Source: Mycolicibacterium austroafricanum (lineage in GTDB: Bacteria; Actinomycetota; Actinomycetes; Mycobacteriales; Mycobacteriaceae). Taken from it: a stretch of 64,000 nucleotides of DNA. The translations under genes were made by a program, and so were the position numbers. Shown in pieces: positions 18,965-27,918 of the stretch; position 1 is the stretch's first letter, and every line of letters begins with the position of its first letter. The DNA lies in contig NZ_HG964460.1 in the NCBI RefSeq assembly GCF_000612725.1, forward strand, positions 32,719 through 96,718, written 5' to 3'. The notes under the pieces are model-generated. The model made no database searches. It saw only the letters and a program-made list of their open reading frames with translations, and was not told the origin of the DNA.

Positions 18965-21199
18965 ATGTGGGAAGATCTGCCTGACGGTCCGAAGTCCCCC
19001 GATCACGGCGAACCGCCAGGAAACAACGATGCCGACGCTGGGCCGGCCCCGCTGGTGCCGACCGGCCCGCCCGGAGCGAACCCCGCCCCGGCTTTCCCGC
19101 CGGCCGCTCCGCCGAACGGCGACCAGCCTGCAGTACCTTCCGGCCCGCCGGCCGCTCCGCCGAACGGCGACCAGCCTGCCGCACCTTTTCCGGTCGCAGG
19201 CCCGGTGGCGGGAGAGCCACAGCCCCCGCTGACTGATGACCGCTACCGGATGCGGCGGAATCTGGGATTGCGGGACTATCAGCACTACGCACTGGACGGC
19301 ATACGCCAGCACTTTCAGGACCAGGGGGACCGCGTCACCCTGGTGATGCCCTGCGGCACCGGCAAGACCCGCGTGGCCGCGGAACTGCTGCGCGACACCG
19401 CGCACCGCCGCGTGGTCGTGCTCGTTCCGACGATTGTTCTGCTGGGTCAGATCGCCGAGGACATGAAGCACGCCGCGTCCGGGCATCGGCAGATTCTCGT
19501 ATGCTCGCGCAACCCGCACACCGAAAACCCCGACGACCGGTCCATTCGGCGATCGGAGGCCGAAGCCCCCGCAGCCGCAGGGCTGGACATCACCACGGAC
19601 GCCAGAAAACTCGCCGCGCAGTTGCAGCAGGAAGGCCCGATCCTGCTCGTGGCGACCTACGCCTCCGCCGACACCGTCCGTGACGCCGTCGACAAGGCGC
19701 CCGGACGGGACGGGTCTGGCTTCGATCTCGCCATCGCCGACGAAGCACACCGCACCGCGGGCCCGGTCGACAAGTCGTGGGGCCTGGTGGTGCGCAAGGA
19801 GTTCCGCGCGAAGCGGCGACTTTTCATGACAGCAACCCCCCGGATCATGGAGATCCGCGAAGGCGACGACGAGGATTCCCCGTCGGTCGTGTCGATGGAC
19901 GGGCCCGCCTATGGAGCACAGCTGGTGCCGTTGACGTTTCGCGAAGCGATCGCCGGGGATTACCTGTCGGAGTACCGCGTACACCTGGTCGGTATCGCGA
20001 AGTCGCGGGCCACGGAGCTGCGGCGCCGCATCGAGGGTCACGGCTGCAGCCTCGAGGAGGTCGCCGCGCTGCTGGCGCTGGCCCAGCTGCATCGCACGTA
20101 TCCGCACGTGCGTTCCGTGCTGGCGTACCACAACCGGGTCAAGCGCATGCGGCGCTGGTCGGAGATGTTGCAGAAAGTGCATGCCGAACTTGCCGCCGAC
20201 GACCCCGTGCTGGCTGAGGTGCCGCTGGTGACGTTCGAGATGCACTCCGATACCCGCATGTGTGACCGGGGTGTGCAGCTGGGCATGCTCAAAGAGCCCG
20301 GCGGGAACATGGTGGTGGTGTCGAACTGCCACACCATGGCCGAGGGGGTCAACATCCCCGCACTCGACGCCGTGCTGTTCGCCGCTCCGCGCTCCAGCAC
20401 CATCGACATCATCCAGATCATCGGGCGCGCAATGCGGGTCGCCCGCGATGAGCAGGGCCGGTCCCTGGGGCGTCCGCCGGCGCTGGTGATCGTTCCGGTG
20501 CTGCTGGCCGACGGTGACGAGGACATCGACTGCACGATCGGGACTTCGTCCTACAAGAGCATGTGGCGTGTGCTGCAGTCGCTGGCGATCGAAGACGTAC
20601 AGTTTCAGGACTCACTGGCCACCTGGCCGATGAACGTGCTTGGATCCCGGAACGGCCACGACGCGAGAATAACGGTGGATCTCCCGCCGGGGATGACCGC
20701 GCTGGCGCGCCACGTGTTCGCCGTACGCGTGTCCAGCGCCACGCCCGGCGACTACCAGACCGCCAGCTGGGTCCGGAAGTTCCACGCCGAGAACGGCAAT
20801 CTTGACTTCCCGGAAGGGGAGTGGCGGCCGGTGGCCGATGCGCCCGGGTTCACATTCGGCCCAGCCGTGCGTCGAGTGCGCAGTCGCCACACGAGCAAAA
20901 AGTTGCGTGCAGACATCGAGGCGCAGTTCGAAGCGATCCCGGGCTGGGACTGGCGCGAGAAGCGCGCGCCCAAAGAGCCAGCAGAGCCCGCCACGCCACA
21001 CGTTGACGCGATCGAACGCCTCGCCGCCGATGGCCGCATCGCCGGGGGTCGCCTCCAGCGGACTCAGGTTGCGGTCTCCGGGGGTAAGTCCATCAATGTG
21101 AGCAACTGGTTCTACATCCAGAAAAAGCGCGGAACACTGTGTACCCCTGCAGAACAGGAGCGGTTGCGGAAAGTCATCCCGAACAGTTTTCGTAGGTAG
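18965..21199 (+). CDS. DEAH superfamily 2 helicase with helicase-associated domain
   Basis: This 744-residue protein has a Pro/Ala-rich N-terminus (about 1-90), then an SF2 core: Walker A CGTGKT (near 130), DEAH (near 260), TATPR (near 288) and motif VI QIIGRAMRV (near 483). Repeated W/R-rich helicase-associated modules follow (about 590-660, WVRKFHAENGNLDF and WDWREK). No HD nuclease domain and no Cas3-type insert is present. It stands directly upstream of cas8e, where cas3 normally lies, and its operator matches that of the cas operon. Helicases of this kind also occur on Streptomyces linear plasmids (TtrA-like), so a plasmid transfer role is the alternative. Confidence 0.85.
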   Translation: MWEDLPDGPKSPDHGEPPGNNDADAGPAPLVPTGPPGANPAPAFPPAAPPNGDQPAVPSGPPAAPPNGDQPAAPFPVAGPVAGEPQPPLTDDRYRMRRNLGLRDYQHYALDGIRQHFQDQGDRVTLVMPCGTGKTRVAAELLRDTAHRRVVVLVPTIVLLGQIAEDMKHAASGHRQILVCSRNPHTENPDDRSIRRSEAEAPAAAGLDITTDARKLAAQLQQEGPILLVATYASADTVRDAVDKAPGRDGSGFDLAIADEAHRTAGPVDKSWGLVVRKEFRAKRRLFMTATPRIMEIREGDDEDSPSVVSMDGPAYGAQLVPLTFREAIAGDYLSEYRVHLVGIAKSRATELRRRIEGHGCSLEEVAALLALAQLHRTYPHVRSVLAYHNRVKRMRRWSEMLQKVHAELAADDPVLAEVPLVTFEMHSDTRMCDRGVQLGMLKEPGGNMVVVSNCHTMAEGVNIPALDAVLFAAPRSSTIDIIQIIGRAMRVARDEQGRSLGRPPALVIVPVLLADGDEDIDCTIGTSSYKSMWRVLQSLAIEDVQFQDSLATWPMNVLGSRNGHDARITVDLPPGMTALARHVFAVRVSSATPGDYQTASWVRKFHAENGNLDFPEGEWRPVADAPGFTFGPAVRRVRSRHTSKKLRADIEAQFEAIPGWDWREKRAPKEPAEPATPHVDAIERLAADGRIAGGRLQRTQVAVSGGKSINVSNWFYIQKKRGTLCTPAEQERLRKVIPNSFRR
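19097..19180. repeat. two-copy in-gene tandem repeat
   Basis: A unit encoding PPAAPPNGDQPA occurs twice with a period of about 48 bases in the Pro-rich N-terminus of the helicase, nearly identical at DNA level. This suggests recent duplication of linker sequence. Confidence 0.8.
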
Positions 21200-21225
21200 T
21201 TGCGCACCGCCAAAACATCATCTAG

Positions 21226-21240
21226 TCTCTATTTTAGAGA
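21226..21240 (+). promoter_or_regulatory. TCTCT-dyad operator upstream of cas operon
   Basis: TCTCTATTTTAGAGA, the same dyad read from the other strand, is about 47 bases before the cas8e start. The central TATTTT may be part of a -10 box. It is the only promoter-like signal between the helicase stop and cas8e. Confidence 0.7.
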
Positions 21241-21286
21241 ACAGCCGCACGCATCGGTGCGCACGTTCAGAAAAGGAGTTTCATCC

Positions 21287-22861
21287 GTGCATTCTTTTGA
21301 TCTCGTCACCGCCCCCTGGATTCCGGTGCTCTCTGCATCGGGTGTTCGCGACGTGGGCCTGGCAGACGCGTTCAGCGAGGACATCGCTGCGCTGGCCACC
21401 GGTGATTCCTACGAAGACGTCGCACTCTTGCGGCTGATGATCGCCATCGCCGTTGCCGCTGACGCTGAATCGCTGCACCCCGCACAGTGGGTGCGTAACC
21501 ACACCGGCGATTTCGACCTCTTCCACCCGCAGCGGCCATTCGCGCAGAACGCGGACATGCTCCGCTTCATCGATGCGGGCAAGACGAACCCGATCGCCGA
21601 CCTGTCCTACCGTCACGGCGGTACCGGCAAAGCCGCGGCCAACATGTTCCACAGCCACAGCGGCATCACGTTGACCCCCGCAGAAACCGCCCGCCAGCTC
21701 GTGGTGCGCCAGTGCTTCTCCGTGCCCGGCATCCAGCCGTTTCTGGGCAATCTGTTTCCCGCGCAGAAGCATCCGGGCACCGGGAAGATGGAGACCGTAT
21801 TGCCCAGCATCGCCGCCGAGGGAACGGCCGGCACGCTGGCATGGATCGAGGACGGTGACCTGCCCTCGACGCTGGCCGCCAACGTCGCCGCGGTGCGCGG
21901 CCGCCCGCTGGGCACATTCCACTTCACCTGGACGCACGGACACCCGCCGGTGTATCTGCACCCCGAGGGCGTCCTCGACGGGCTGACCTACTTGGCGCGC
22001 TCCATCTACGTGGAGCCGGGAACGGAAGTCACCCGCGCCATGGTCTGCAACGGTGTGCGCTGGCCGGCCGACAAGGACAAGCTCGGCTACACCGAGGACA
22101 TGGATCCCGAGCTGAAACCGTTCGCGCTCTACCTGATCAGCAGCGAAGAGCACAACGCTGCCAAGCGCGCGACGGAACGGATCGTCAAAGCGGCCAAGGC
22201 CGGCAAGAAAGCGAAGCCGGTTGCGCCGAAAACGTTTCCGCGCAGGAACTATTCGTCCTCGATGGGCCGGACGGCGTGGCGCACCCTGTTGCGGGGCCTG
22301 GTCGACCAGCAGCCGCCGTCGGCAGTGCTCTCGGCTGCCCGACCGGGCCAGACGCTGCGCACCGCAGGCATCGGCACATCCAACCAGTCGCGCATCGACG
22401 GGCTGTTCGTCGCCTCCCTGCCCGCCCCCGCCGAGGGGGTCGACCCCGCGGCGATCAACGCCGCGGTGGAGCACCACGTCGCGCGTCACGTCGAGATGGT
22501 GGCCGTGTCGCGCAACCTGCGCGGCCGCTCCGCAGCCGTCGAATCAGAGAAGGACATCCGGCGTGCGCTGGAGGGGCAGATCACTTCGGTGCTCGACGCG
22601 CAGATGTACCCGCACGTGTGCGCCGCCCTGCGCGGCGAGTGCGCGCTGTCGGACTTGGAACTCCGGCTGGCAGCGATCAGCGAGGCCGCCGGAGGTGCCG
22701 CCGTGGCCGGTATGGCGCCCGCACGCCCCGAAGCCGCGTCCCAGCTGCGTCGCATCCGCGACGCGCGCTGGAGCAAGAAACAGCGCGACGCAGCAGATCT
22801 CGCCGCCATCGTCGCCAAGAACACCGCCGAGAACACTTCCACCGGACAGGACAACAACTGA
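21287..22861 (+). CDS. casA: Cas8e (Cse1/CasA), Cascade large subunit
   Basis: This 524-residue protein is the type I-E large subunit, which recognises the PAM and recruits Cas3. It begins with FDLVTAPWIPVL, the typical Cse1 N-terminus. The start is GTG 21287, with AAAAGGAG 8 nt upstream; the longer frame to 21200 would include the promoter. It is the first gene of the cas operon; its stop overlaps the cse2 start (TGATG). Confidence 0.93.
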   Translation: MHSFDLVTAPWIPVLSASGVRDVGLADAFSEDIAALATGDSYEDVALLRLMIAIAVAADAESLHPAQWVRNHTGDFDLFHPQRPFAQNADMLRFIDAGKTNPIADLSYRHGGTGKAAANMFHSHSGITLTPAETARQLVVRQCFSVPGIQPFLGNLFPAQKHPGTGKMETVLPSIAAEGTAGTLAWIEDGDLPSTLAANVAAVRGRPLGTFHFTWTHGHPPVYLHPEGVLDGLTYLARSIYVEPGTEVTRAMVCNGVRWPADKDKLGYTEDMDPELKPFALYLISSEEHNAAKRATERIVKAAKAGKKAKPVAPKTFPRRNYSSSMGRTAWRTLLRGLVDQQPPSAVLSAARPGQTLRTAGIGTSNQSRIDGLFVASLPAPAEGVDPAAINAAVEHHVARHVEMVAVSRNLRGRSAAVESEKDIRRALEGQITSVLDAQMYPHVCAALRGECALSDLELRLAAISEAAGGAAVAGMAPARPEAASQLRRIRDARWSKKQRDAADLAAIVAKNTAENTSTGQDNN

Positions 22862-23514
22862 TGACCACCGCCACCAACACCGACACTCGCGTTGAGAGCA
22901 GCAAGACCGATCCGGAACCCTCTCGCGAGGTCGCGTTCATCCGCCGGCTCATCGCCGCGCATCACAGTGGCGGCTCCGCGCAGCTGCGCCGCTGGCAGCC
23001 GGGGACCGTCGATGTCGCGATGATCGCGCTGACCCAGGACGCCACCGTGCAGGAGTACCCGGCGTGGGCACTGACGGCCAAGCTGTTCGTGACGCTCAAC
23101 ACGAAAGACCCGACCAAAGAGCTGTTCGGCTACCGGGGCACCGGGATCGGGAAGTGGGCGTTCTTCTCGAAGCCGCGCCTGGACTCGGGGGCACCCAATC
23201 CGCAGGCCGAGCGGATCCTCAACGCGCTCATCCGGGCGCAGACCTTCGAAGCCCTTGACCAGGCGATGACCGCGCTGGCGCGGATGACCACCGACACGCT
23301 CCCCGGATGGTTCCGTGTCCTCGACGAGCTGACGCAGTGGTGTGACCCTCAGCGCCGCGACGCCGTGCGCTACCGGTGGGCCCAGGACTTCCACACCCCC
23401 TACAAGCGCGCCCCGAAAAACAAAGACACGTCCACAGGCGAGGACACGACCGGCAAGTCAGACGTGTCCGACACGGTGCCCGGCGAGACCACCGACGGCC
23501 TCACCGCGACCTAG
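22861..23514 (+). CDS. casB: Cse2 (CasB), Cascade small subunit
   Basis: This 217-residue protein stabilises the R-loop in type I-E Cascade. Conserved features include EVAFIRRLIAAHHSGGSAQL near the N-terminus, a family-like arrangement, and a helical body. The C-terminal 30 residues are low complexity. ATG overlaps the cas8e stop. A 98-base gap then separates it from cas7e. Confidence 0.9.
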   Translation: MTTATNTDTRVESSKTDPEPSREVAFIRRLIAAHHSGGSAQLRRWQPGTVDVAMIALTQDATVQEYPAWALTAKLFVTLNTKDPTKELFGYRGTGIGKWAFFSKPRLDSGAPNPQAERILNALIRAQTFEALDQAMTALARMTTDTLPGWFRVLDELTQWCDPQRRDAVRYRWAQDFHTPYKRAPKNKDTSTGEDTTGKSDVSDTVPGETTDGLTAT

Positions 23515-23612
23515 CGAAAACCGTTCTGCACCTGCAGAACCGAAACAGCACCACCGCACGTATTTCGTTCCACACCTGCACGTCACCCCCTGATAAGAGA
23601 GAAGGATTCACC

Positions 23613-24863
23613 ATGTCCGCATCCACCCCGGCCACCACCGTGACCACCCCCGCGGCCAAGATCATCATCAACGTCCACGCGCTGCATCCGCTGGCCGGGT
23701 CGCTGCTCAACCGCGACGACACCGGCGCACAGAAGACCATCACCGTGGGCGGCACGCTGCGCACCCGCATCTCGTCACAGTGCTGGAAGCGCGCGGCTCG
23801 TTTGCAGCTGCGCGATCACGCGGTGGCGCAGGGCGCGTTCGCCGTGCGCACCAACCACCTGCCCGGGATGGTCGCCGACGCCCTGCTCGCCAGCGGCGCC
23901 GTCGAGGACATCGAAGACGCGCGGTTCCGCACCGTGGCCGTGTTCGAGGCGATGGGCTTCAGTCTCAAGACTGAGACGATCAGCGTGAACTCGACGTTCG
24001 TTCACCGCGCCACCCCCGCCAAGCTCGCCGCGCTGATCGCCGGGCACCCTGATGGCATCACCTACACCGCCGCGACTGACGACAAGCCGAGCAAGGCCGT
24101 CGTGTCTAAGGAGCTTCGGGCCGGATTCGAGGCACTGTTCGACGTCAACGGCGCCATCGACCTTGCGCTGTTCGGCAGCTTCCTGGCGACGAAGTCGATG
24201 GGCAAGCGTATCGACGGCGCGGTGTCGTTCAACCACGCCTACAGCGTCGACCCCGCCCGGATCATCGACGACTTTTTCACCGCGGTCGATGATGATCCGG
24301 GCGGTGTCGCGGCACGCGCCGCCGGTGGGGACACCGACGAAGACGACGACGACAGCAACGGTCGCGGCGCCGCGCCCAACAACATCGGCGTGAGCGACCT
24401 GTCCGCGCAGGTCTACTACCGCACGATGAGCCTCGATGTGCATCATCTGCGCCGCCTGCTCGGCGGGGACGCCGAACTCACCGCCGCGACCATCGGTGCC
24501 GCGATCGAGTCGTTCGTCACCTCGCTGCCGGCGGCCAAGCAGACCAGCACCAACGCGGCCACCCGCCCGTCGCTGGTGGTGGTAACCGTCGGGGACGCCC
24601 GCCTGAGCGCCGACAACGCGTTCACCCGCGCAATCACCGGCGACAACGTCGTCGCCGACGCCACCGGACGGCTGTTCACCCAGCTGGACTTCGCCGCCCG
24701 GTTCGGCGCGGCCCAGCACACCGTGGTGCTCGCCGGTGACGCGGATGTCCTCGGCCAGATCCCTGACGCAGGGGACTTCCGGGCTCCGCTGGCCGCGGTC
24801 GACACCCTCGACGAACTGGTCTCCACCGTGCAGGGCCAGATCGACACCCTGGACGCAGCATGA
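23613..24863 (+). CDS. casC: Cas7e (Cse4/CasC), Cascade backbone
   Basis: This 416-residue protein forms the crRNA-binding backbone. The N-terminus has the family pattern NVHALHPLAGSLLNRDDTGAQK (first 20 of it: NVHALHPLAGSLLNRDDTGA) and RISSQCWKRA. An acidic insert (GDTDEDDDDSNG) precedes a conserved YYRTMSLDVHHL. GAAGGA lies upstream of ATG 23613. Its end overlaps the cas5e start (ATGA). Confidence 0.93.
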   Translation: MSASTPATTVTTPAAKIIINVHALHPLAGSLLNRDDTGAQKTITVGGTLRTRISSQCWKRAARLQLRDHAVAQGAFAVRTNHLPGMVADALLASGAVEDIEDARFRTVAVFEAMGFSLKTETISVNSTFVHRATPAKLAALIAGHPDGITYTAATDDKPSKAVVSKELRAGFEALFDVNGAIDLALFGSFLATKSMGKRIDGAVSFNHAYSVDPARIIDDFFTAVDDDPGGVAARAAGGDTDEDDDDSNGRGAAPNNIGVSDLSAQVYYRTMSLDVHHLRRLLGGDAELTAATIGAAIESFVTSLPAAKQTSTNAATRPSLVVVTVGDARLSADNAFTRAITGDNVVADATGRLFTQLDFAARFGAAQHTVVLAGDADVLGQIPDAGDFRAPLAAVDTLDELVSTVQGQIDTLDAA

Positions 24864-25696
24864 GCACCGCGGTGGTCGGCATCCGTCTGGAAGCCGCGAT
24901 GCAGGCGTGGGCGCTGGCAGCGCGCGGAACACACCGCGACTGCTACGCCCGCCCCACCAAGTCCGGGGTTATCGGTCTGGTCGCCAACGCACTTGGCCGC
25001 GACTTCGCCGACCCGATCGGCGATCTGGCCGCGCTGCGGTTCGGTGTCCGGGTCGATCGCCCCGGACAGCTGGAGATCGACTACCACACCAGCGGCGGTG
25101 GCCGGCATCAGGCGCTGCCCCGTGAGGTGGTGTGGTCAGCCGGTGCCGGTGACCCGACCGACCCGGCATTCCTGGTCTACGAGACGGTGAAGAACCCGAC
25201 TCCGGGCCCCGGATGGAACATGAAGGGGGTCAGCGGCGACACCTACGTGACGATCGACCGCTACCTGGCCGACGCGTCGTTCCTTGCGGCGCTGGAAGGC
25301 CCGTCGGCGCTGATCGCCCAGATCGGTGAGGCGCTGCTGTCCCCGGCGCGGGCGGTGTTCCTGGGGCGCAGGGCGTACGGTCCGGCGACCTCGCTGCTGG
25401 AGGGGGTGCGCGAAGCGAGCATCGAAGAGCTGTTCGCCGACACCGTCGAGGAAGCCGCCGAACGGACAGGTAACGCCGTGTTCGACGCCTACGTCGAGCC
25501 GCGTCACGGGGCGCGGGGGAACGTCATCTCCGATCAGCCGGTGTCGTTCGACGGCCCGATCCGGCGCAGCGCTCGTTTCGAGAACCAGTACACGCTGACC
25601 GCTGCGGCCGCGGCTGACCGTCGCGATGTGGGCGGCCCCGTCGCGAGCCCCGACCGCGATGACGTATTCGATACCGCTTTCGCAGAAAGGAATTGA
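24860..25696 (+). CDS. casD: Cas5e (CasD)
   Basis: This 278-residue protein caps the crRNA 5' handle in Cascade. It has the typical opening LEAAMQAWA, then ARPTKSGVIGLVANALGRD, and the Gly-rich RRAYGPA. It is longer than E. coli CasD, with an added C-terminal stretch. It overlaps cas7e. Confidence 0.92.
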   Translation: MSTAVVGIRLEAAMQAWALAARGTHRDCYARPTKSGVIGLVANALGRDFADPIGDLAALRFGVRVDRPGQLEIDYHTSGGGRHQALPREVVWSAGAGDPTDPAFLVYETVKNPTPGPGWNMKGVSGDTYVTIDRYLADASFLAALEGPSALIAQIGEALLSPARAVFLGRRAYGPATSLLEGVREASIEELFADTVEEAAERTGNAVFDAYVEPRHGARGNVISDQPVSFDGPIRRSARFENQYTLTAAAAADRRDVGGPVASPDRDDVFDTAFAERN

Positions 25697-25698
25697 CC

Positions 25699-26469
25699 GT
25701 GAATGCCTCCGGCGCCGGGCAGGGCGTCCCCGTCCTGCGCACCTACCTGGAGTTCGATCCCGAACACCCGGTCACCCACGCACTGTTGACCGACGCCCAC
25801 AAAGGGCACCGGATCACCATGGCACCGTTCGCGTACGCGATGCAGTCGAGAGACTTCTTCACCGGCGCGACCGGCCACGCCGATCACCGGTCGGCCCACA
25901 ACATCCTGTGGGCGGTCAACACGCAGGGGATCGCCGGTGTCGGCTCCGGAATCCGTACCCACAGAGGGGAGTTCGCCCCTGCTCCGCGCGTGCGGATGAT
26001 GATGCAGAGCGACATCGAGCCGCGCTTCGATCACCACCTGTGCGCCGATCTCAACGACGCACTTCTCACCGACCCGGTGTCGCGGCGGTACGTTCCGCGC
26101 ACCGATGCCGGCACGGTGATCGAGTACCAGGTGGTCGTCAATCCGCGCCAGAACACCCGCATCCGCGTCCCCGGCCGCGATAAGCCCATCAACCGCACCA
26201 CGACCCCCCGCGGCGAATCCCAGATCCAGGGCTGGTGGGTCCGCAAAGCCATCGCGGCTGGGCTCTCGCCGGTCGAGGACCCGATCCTCGACGAGCCGGG
26301 GGAGCGGACTCTGCGCAAGCACGGAGACGACCCCGGAAAGGCCCGCATCACGCATGTGCGGCTGACAGGCAAGGCGATGATCACCGACCCGTCCGCGTAT
26401 GCCGAAGCGGCGCACGTCGGAATCGGATCGGGACGCTCCTATGGTTGCGGTCTGTTGCTGACCCGCTGA
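25699..26469 (+). CDS. casE: Cas6e (CasE), crRNA-processing endoribonuclease
   Basis: This 256-residue protein cleaves within the CRISPR repeat hairpin to make crRNAs. The C-terminal Gly-rich loop GIGSGRSYGCGLLL is diagnostic. The start is taken as GTG 25699, 9 nt after AAAGGA; a TTG at 25693 overlapping the cas5e stop is the alternative. It is followed by a strong hairpin and the array 1 leader. Confidence 0.92.
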   Translation: MNASGAGQGVPVLRTYLEFDPEHPVTHALLTDAHKGHRITMAPFAYAMQSRDFFTGATGHADHRSAHNILWAVNTQGIAGVGSGIRTHRGEFAPAPRVRMMMQSDIEPRFDHHLCADLNDALLTDPVSRRYVPRTDAGTVIEYQVVVNPRQNTRIRVPGRDKPINRTTTPRGESQIQGWWVRKAIAAGLSPVEDPILDEPGERTLRKHGDDPGKARITHVRLTGKAMITDPSAYAEAAHVGIGSGRSYGCGLLLTR

Positions 26470-26646
26470 CCGGTGGATGCGCAGCCGTTTGACAACTGAA
26501 CAGTGAACCACCAACTCCGCCACGGTCAGCATGGAACCGTGGCGGAGATGGATCCCCTGATGCGTGGCGCCTCCTTTCTCAGGAGAATCACAGCATTTCA
26601 GGTAACAGAATGATAACGACGACAGAACTGATGCTGGTCAGCTTCT
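26470..26646 (+). promoter_or_regulatory. array 1 leader
   Basis: About 177 bases lie between cas6e and the first repeat. It contains TTGACA at 26489, a hairpin at 26515, and near the array the segment GGTAACAGAATGATAACG. A similar block (GGCAACAAAACGATAACG) lies before array 2, so this is likely the conserved leader part. Confidence 0.7.
26515..26547. terminator. 12-bp stem hairpin after cas6e
   Basis: CTCCGCCACGGT (26515-26526) and ACCGTGGCGGAG (26536-26547) are perfectly complementary around a 9-base loop. There is no U tract, so it may be a terminator or processing block for the cas transcript. Confidence 0.55.
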
Positions 26647-27838
26647 GTTTCCCCCGCGTAGGCGGGGATTGATCCGCCGCCCGAGTGTCGTCACGGCGTG
26701 CAATGATGGTTTCCCCCGCGTAGGCGGGGATTGATCCCATGGGTTGTCGGTTTTCTGACAATGGCCGGTGTTTCCCCCGCGTAGGCGGGGATTGATCCCG
26801 GAGCGGGTGCCGCCCGCGTTCGAGGACATCAGTTTCCCCCGCGTAGGCGGGGATTGATCTAGTTCATCTGCCCGACCGACCAGCTCGCTCTTGTTTCCCC
26901 CGCGTAGGCGGGGATTGATCCCACTGTCAGTGCTGGCCGCGCCTCGCCCGCAGGTTTCCCCCGCGTAGGCGGGGATTGATCTACCGCCATCAAATGTTCC
27001 AGCGGCTCGCCGTCGTTTCCCCCGCGTAGGCGGGGATTGATCCGGGAGCAGCCCGCGACTGGTCAGCATGGCCTTGGTTTCCCCCGCGTAGGCGGGGATT
27101 GATCCCTTGGAGCATGTCTGCGGGGCGGATAGCCTCCTGTTTCCCCCGCGTAGGCGGGGATTGATCCCCGAATTCGCGCATTTGGACTGCCGATCTTCTG
27201 TTTCCCCCGCGTAGGCGGGGATTGATCCGGTCAGCGACCCGATGTGAAGGCACTGTATGAGTTTCCCCCGCGTAGGCGGGGATTGATCTGAGGTGGGCGC
27301 GTGGCTCGATGATCAGCTTTCGTTTCCCCCGCGTAGGCGGGGATTGATCCGGACACATGACCAAGACGACAAGGAGCACAACGTTTCCCCCGCGTAGGCG
27401 GGGATTGATCCTCGCACCCGCGCTGCGTGATCTCGGCGCAAAGGTTTCCCCCGCGTAGGCGGGGATTGATCCATACCGATGCTGGCAGTCGTGCGCAACG
27501 ATGGAGTTTCCCCCGCGTAGGCGGGGATTGATCCGAAATGTAGACCAAGGATTTCGGGTCGCACGCGGTTTCCCCCGCGTAGGCGGGGATTGATCCGACC
27601 GTGGCCGCCTCGTCTTCGGAACCGCTTCGGTTTCCCCCGCGTAGGCGGGGATTGATCCGCATCGCGCGGAATCAGCGCTCGGAGATCGCGCTTCCCCGCG
27701 TAGGCGGGGATTGATCCACCGAGACCGCCGCGGGCACCGACGCGATGCGGTTTCCCCCGCGTAGGCGGGGATTGATCCGACACATGCGGACCGTGCGAAA
27801 TGTGGCTCCGGTTTCCCCGCGTAGGCGGGGATCGCGCT
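26647..27838 (+). CRISPR. CRISPR array 1, 20 repeats, type I-E
   Basis: Twenty repeats begin at 26647, 26709, 26770, 26832, 26893, 26954, 27015, 27077, 27139, 27200, 27261, 27322, 27383, 27444, 27506, 27568, 27630, 27690, 27750 and 27811. The repeat is 29 bases: GTTTCCCCCGCG, TAG, GCGGGGATTGATCC, with an internal hairpin and an 8-base 3' handle ATTGATCC. Spacers are mostly 32-33 bases. The first repeats are identical, while those at 27690 and 27811 are shortened or degenerate. Leader on the left, decay on the right: transcription is rightward. Confidence 0.97.
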
Positions 27839-27845
27839 GCGGCCT

Positions 27846-27871
27846 TTTACCGGCACCGCGGTGCCGGTAAA
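27846..27871. promoter_or_regulatory. 26-bp perfect palindrome between array 1 and cas1
   Basis: A perfect dyad centred on ACCGCGGT (arms begin TTTACCGGC) follows the last degenerate repeat by a few bases. It could end array transcription, or act as an operator for cas1. Confidence 0.65.
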
Positions 27872-27918
27872 GCGGGCCTGCACGCGCCGTGCGCCGTCGT
27901 GTGCCGGTGTCGGCGGCG

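Noticed and set aside
18965..21199. Helicase as Cas3
   Set aside because: It has DEAH-helicase motifs but no HD nuclease motif and carries helicase-associated repeats; it is therefore not called Cas3 despite its position.
26638..27883. Long Arg/Gly-rich ORFs on the minus strand across the CRISPR arrays
   Set aside because: They are read-throughs of the repeated DNA and repeat the same peptide in different frames (for example INPRLRGGN); no gene is supported.
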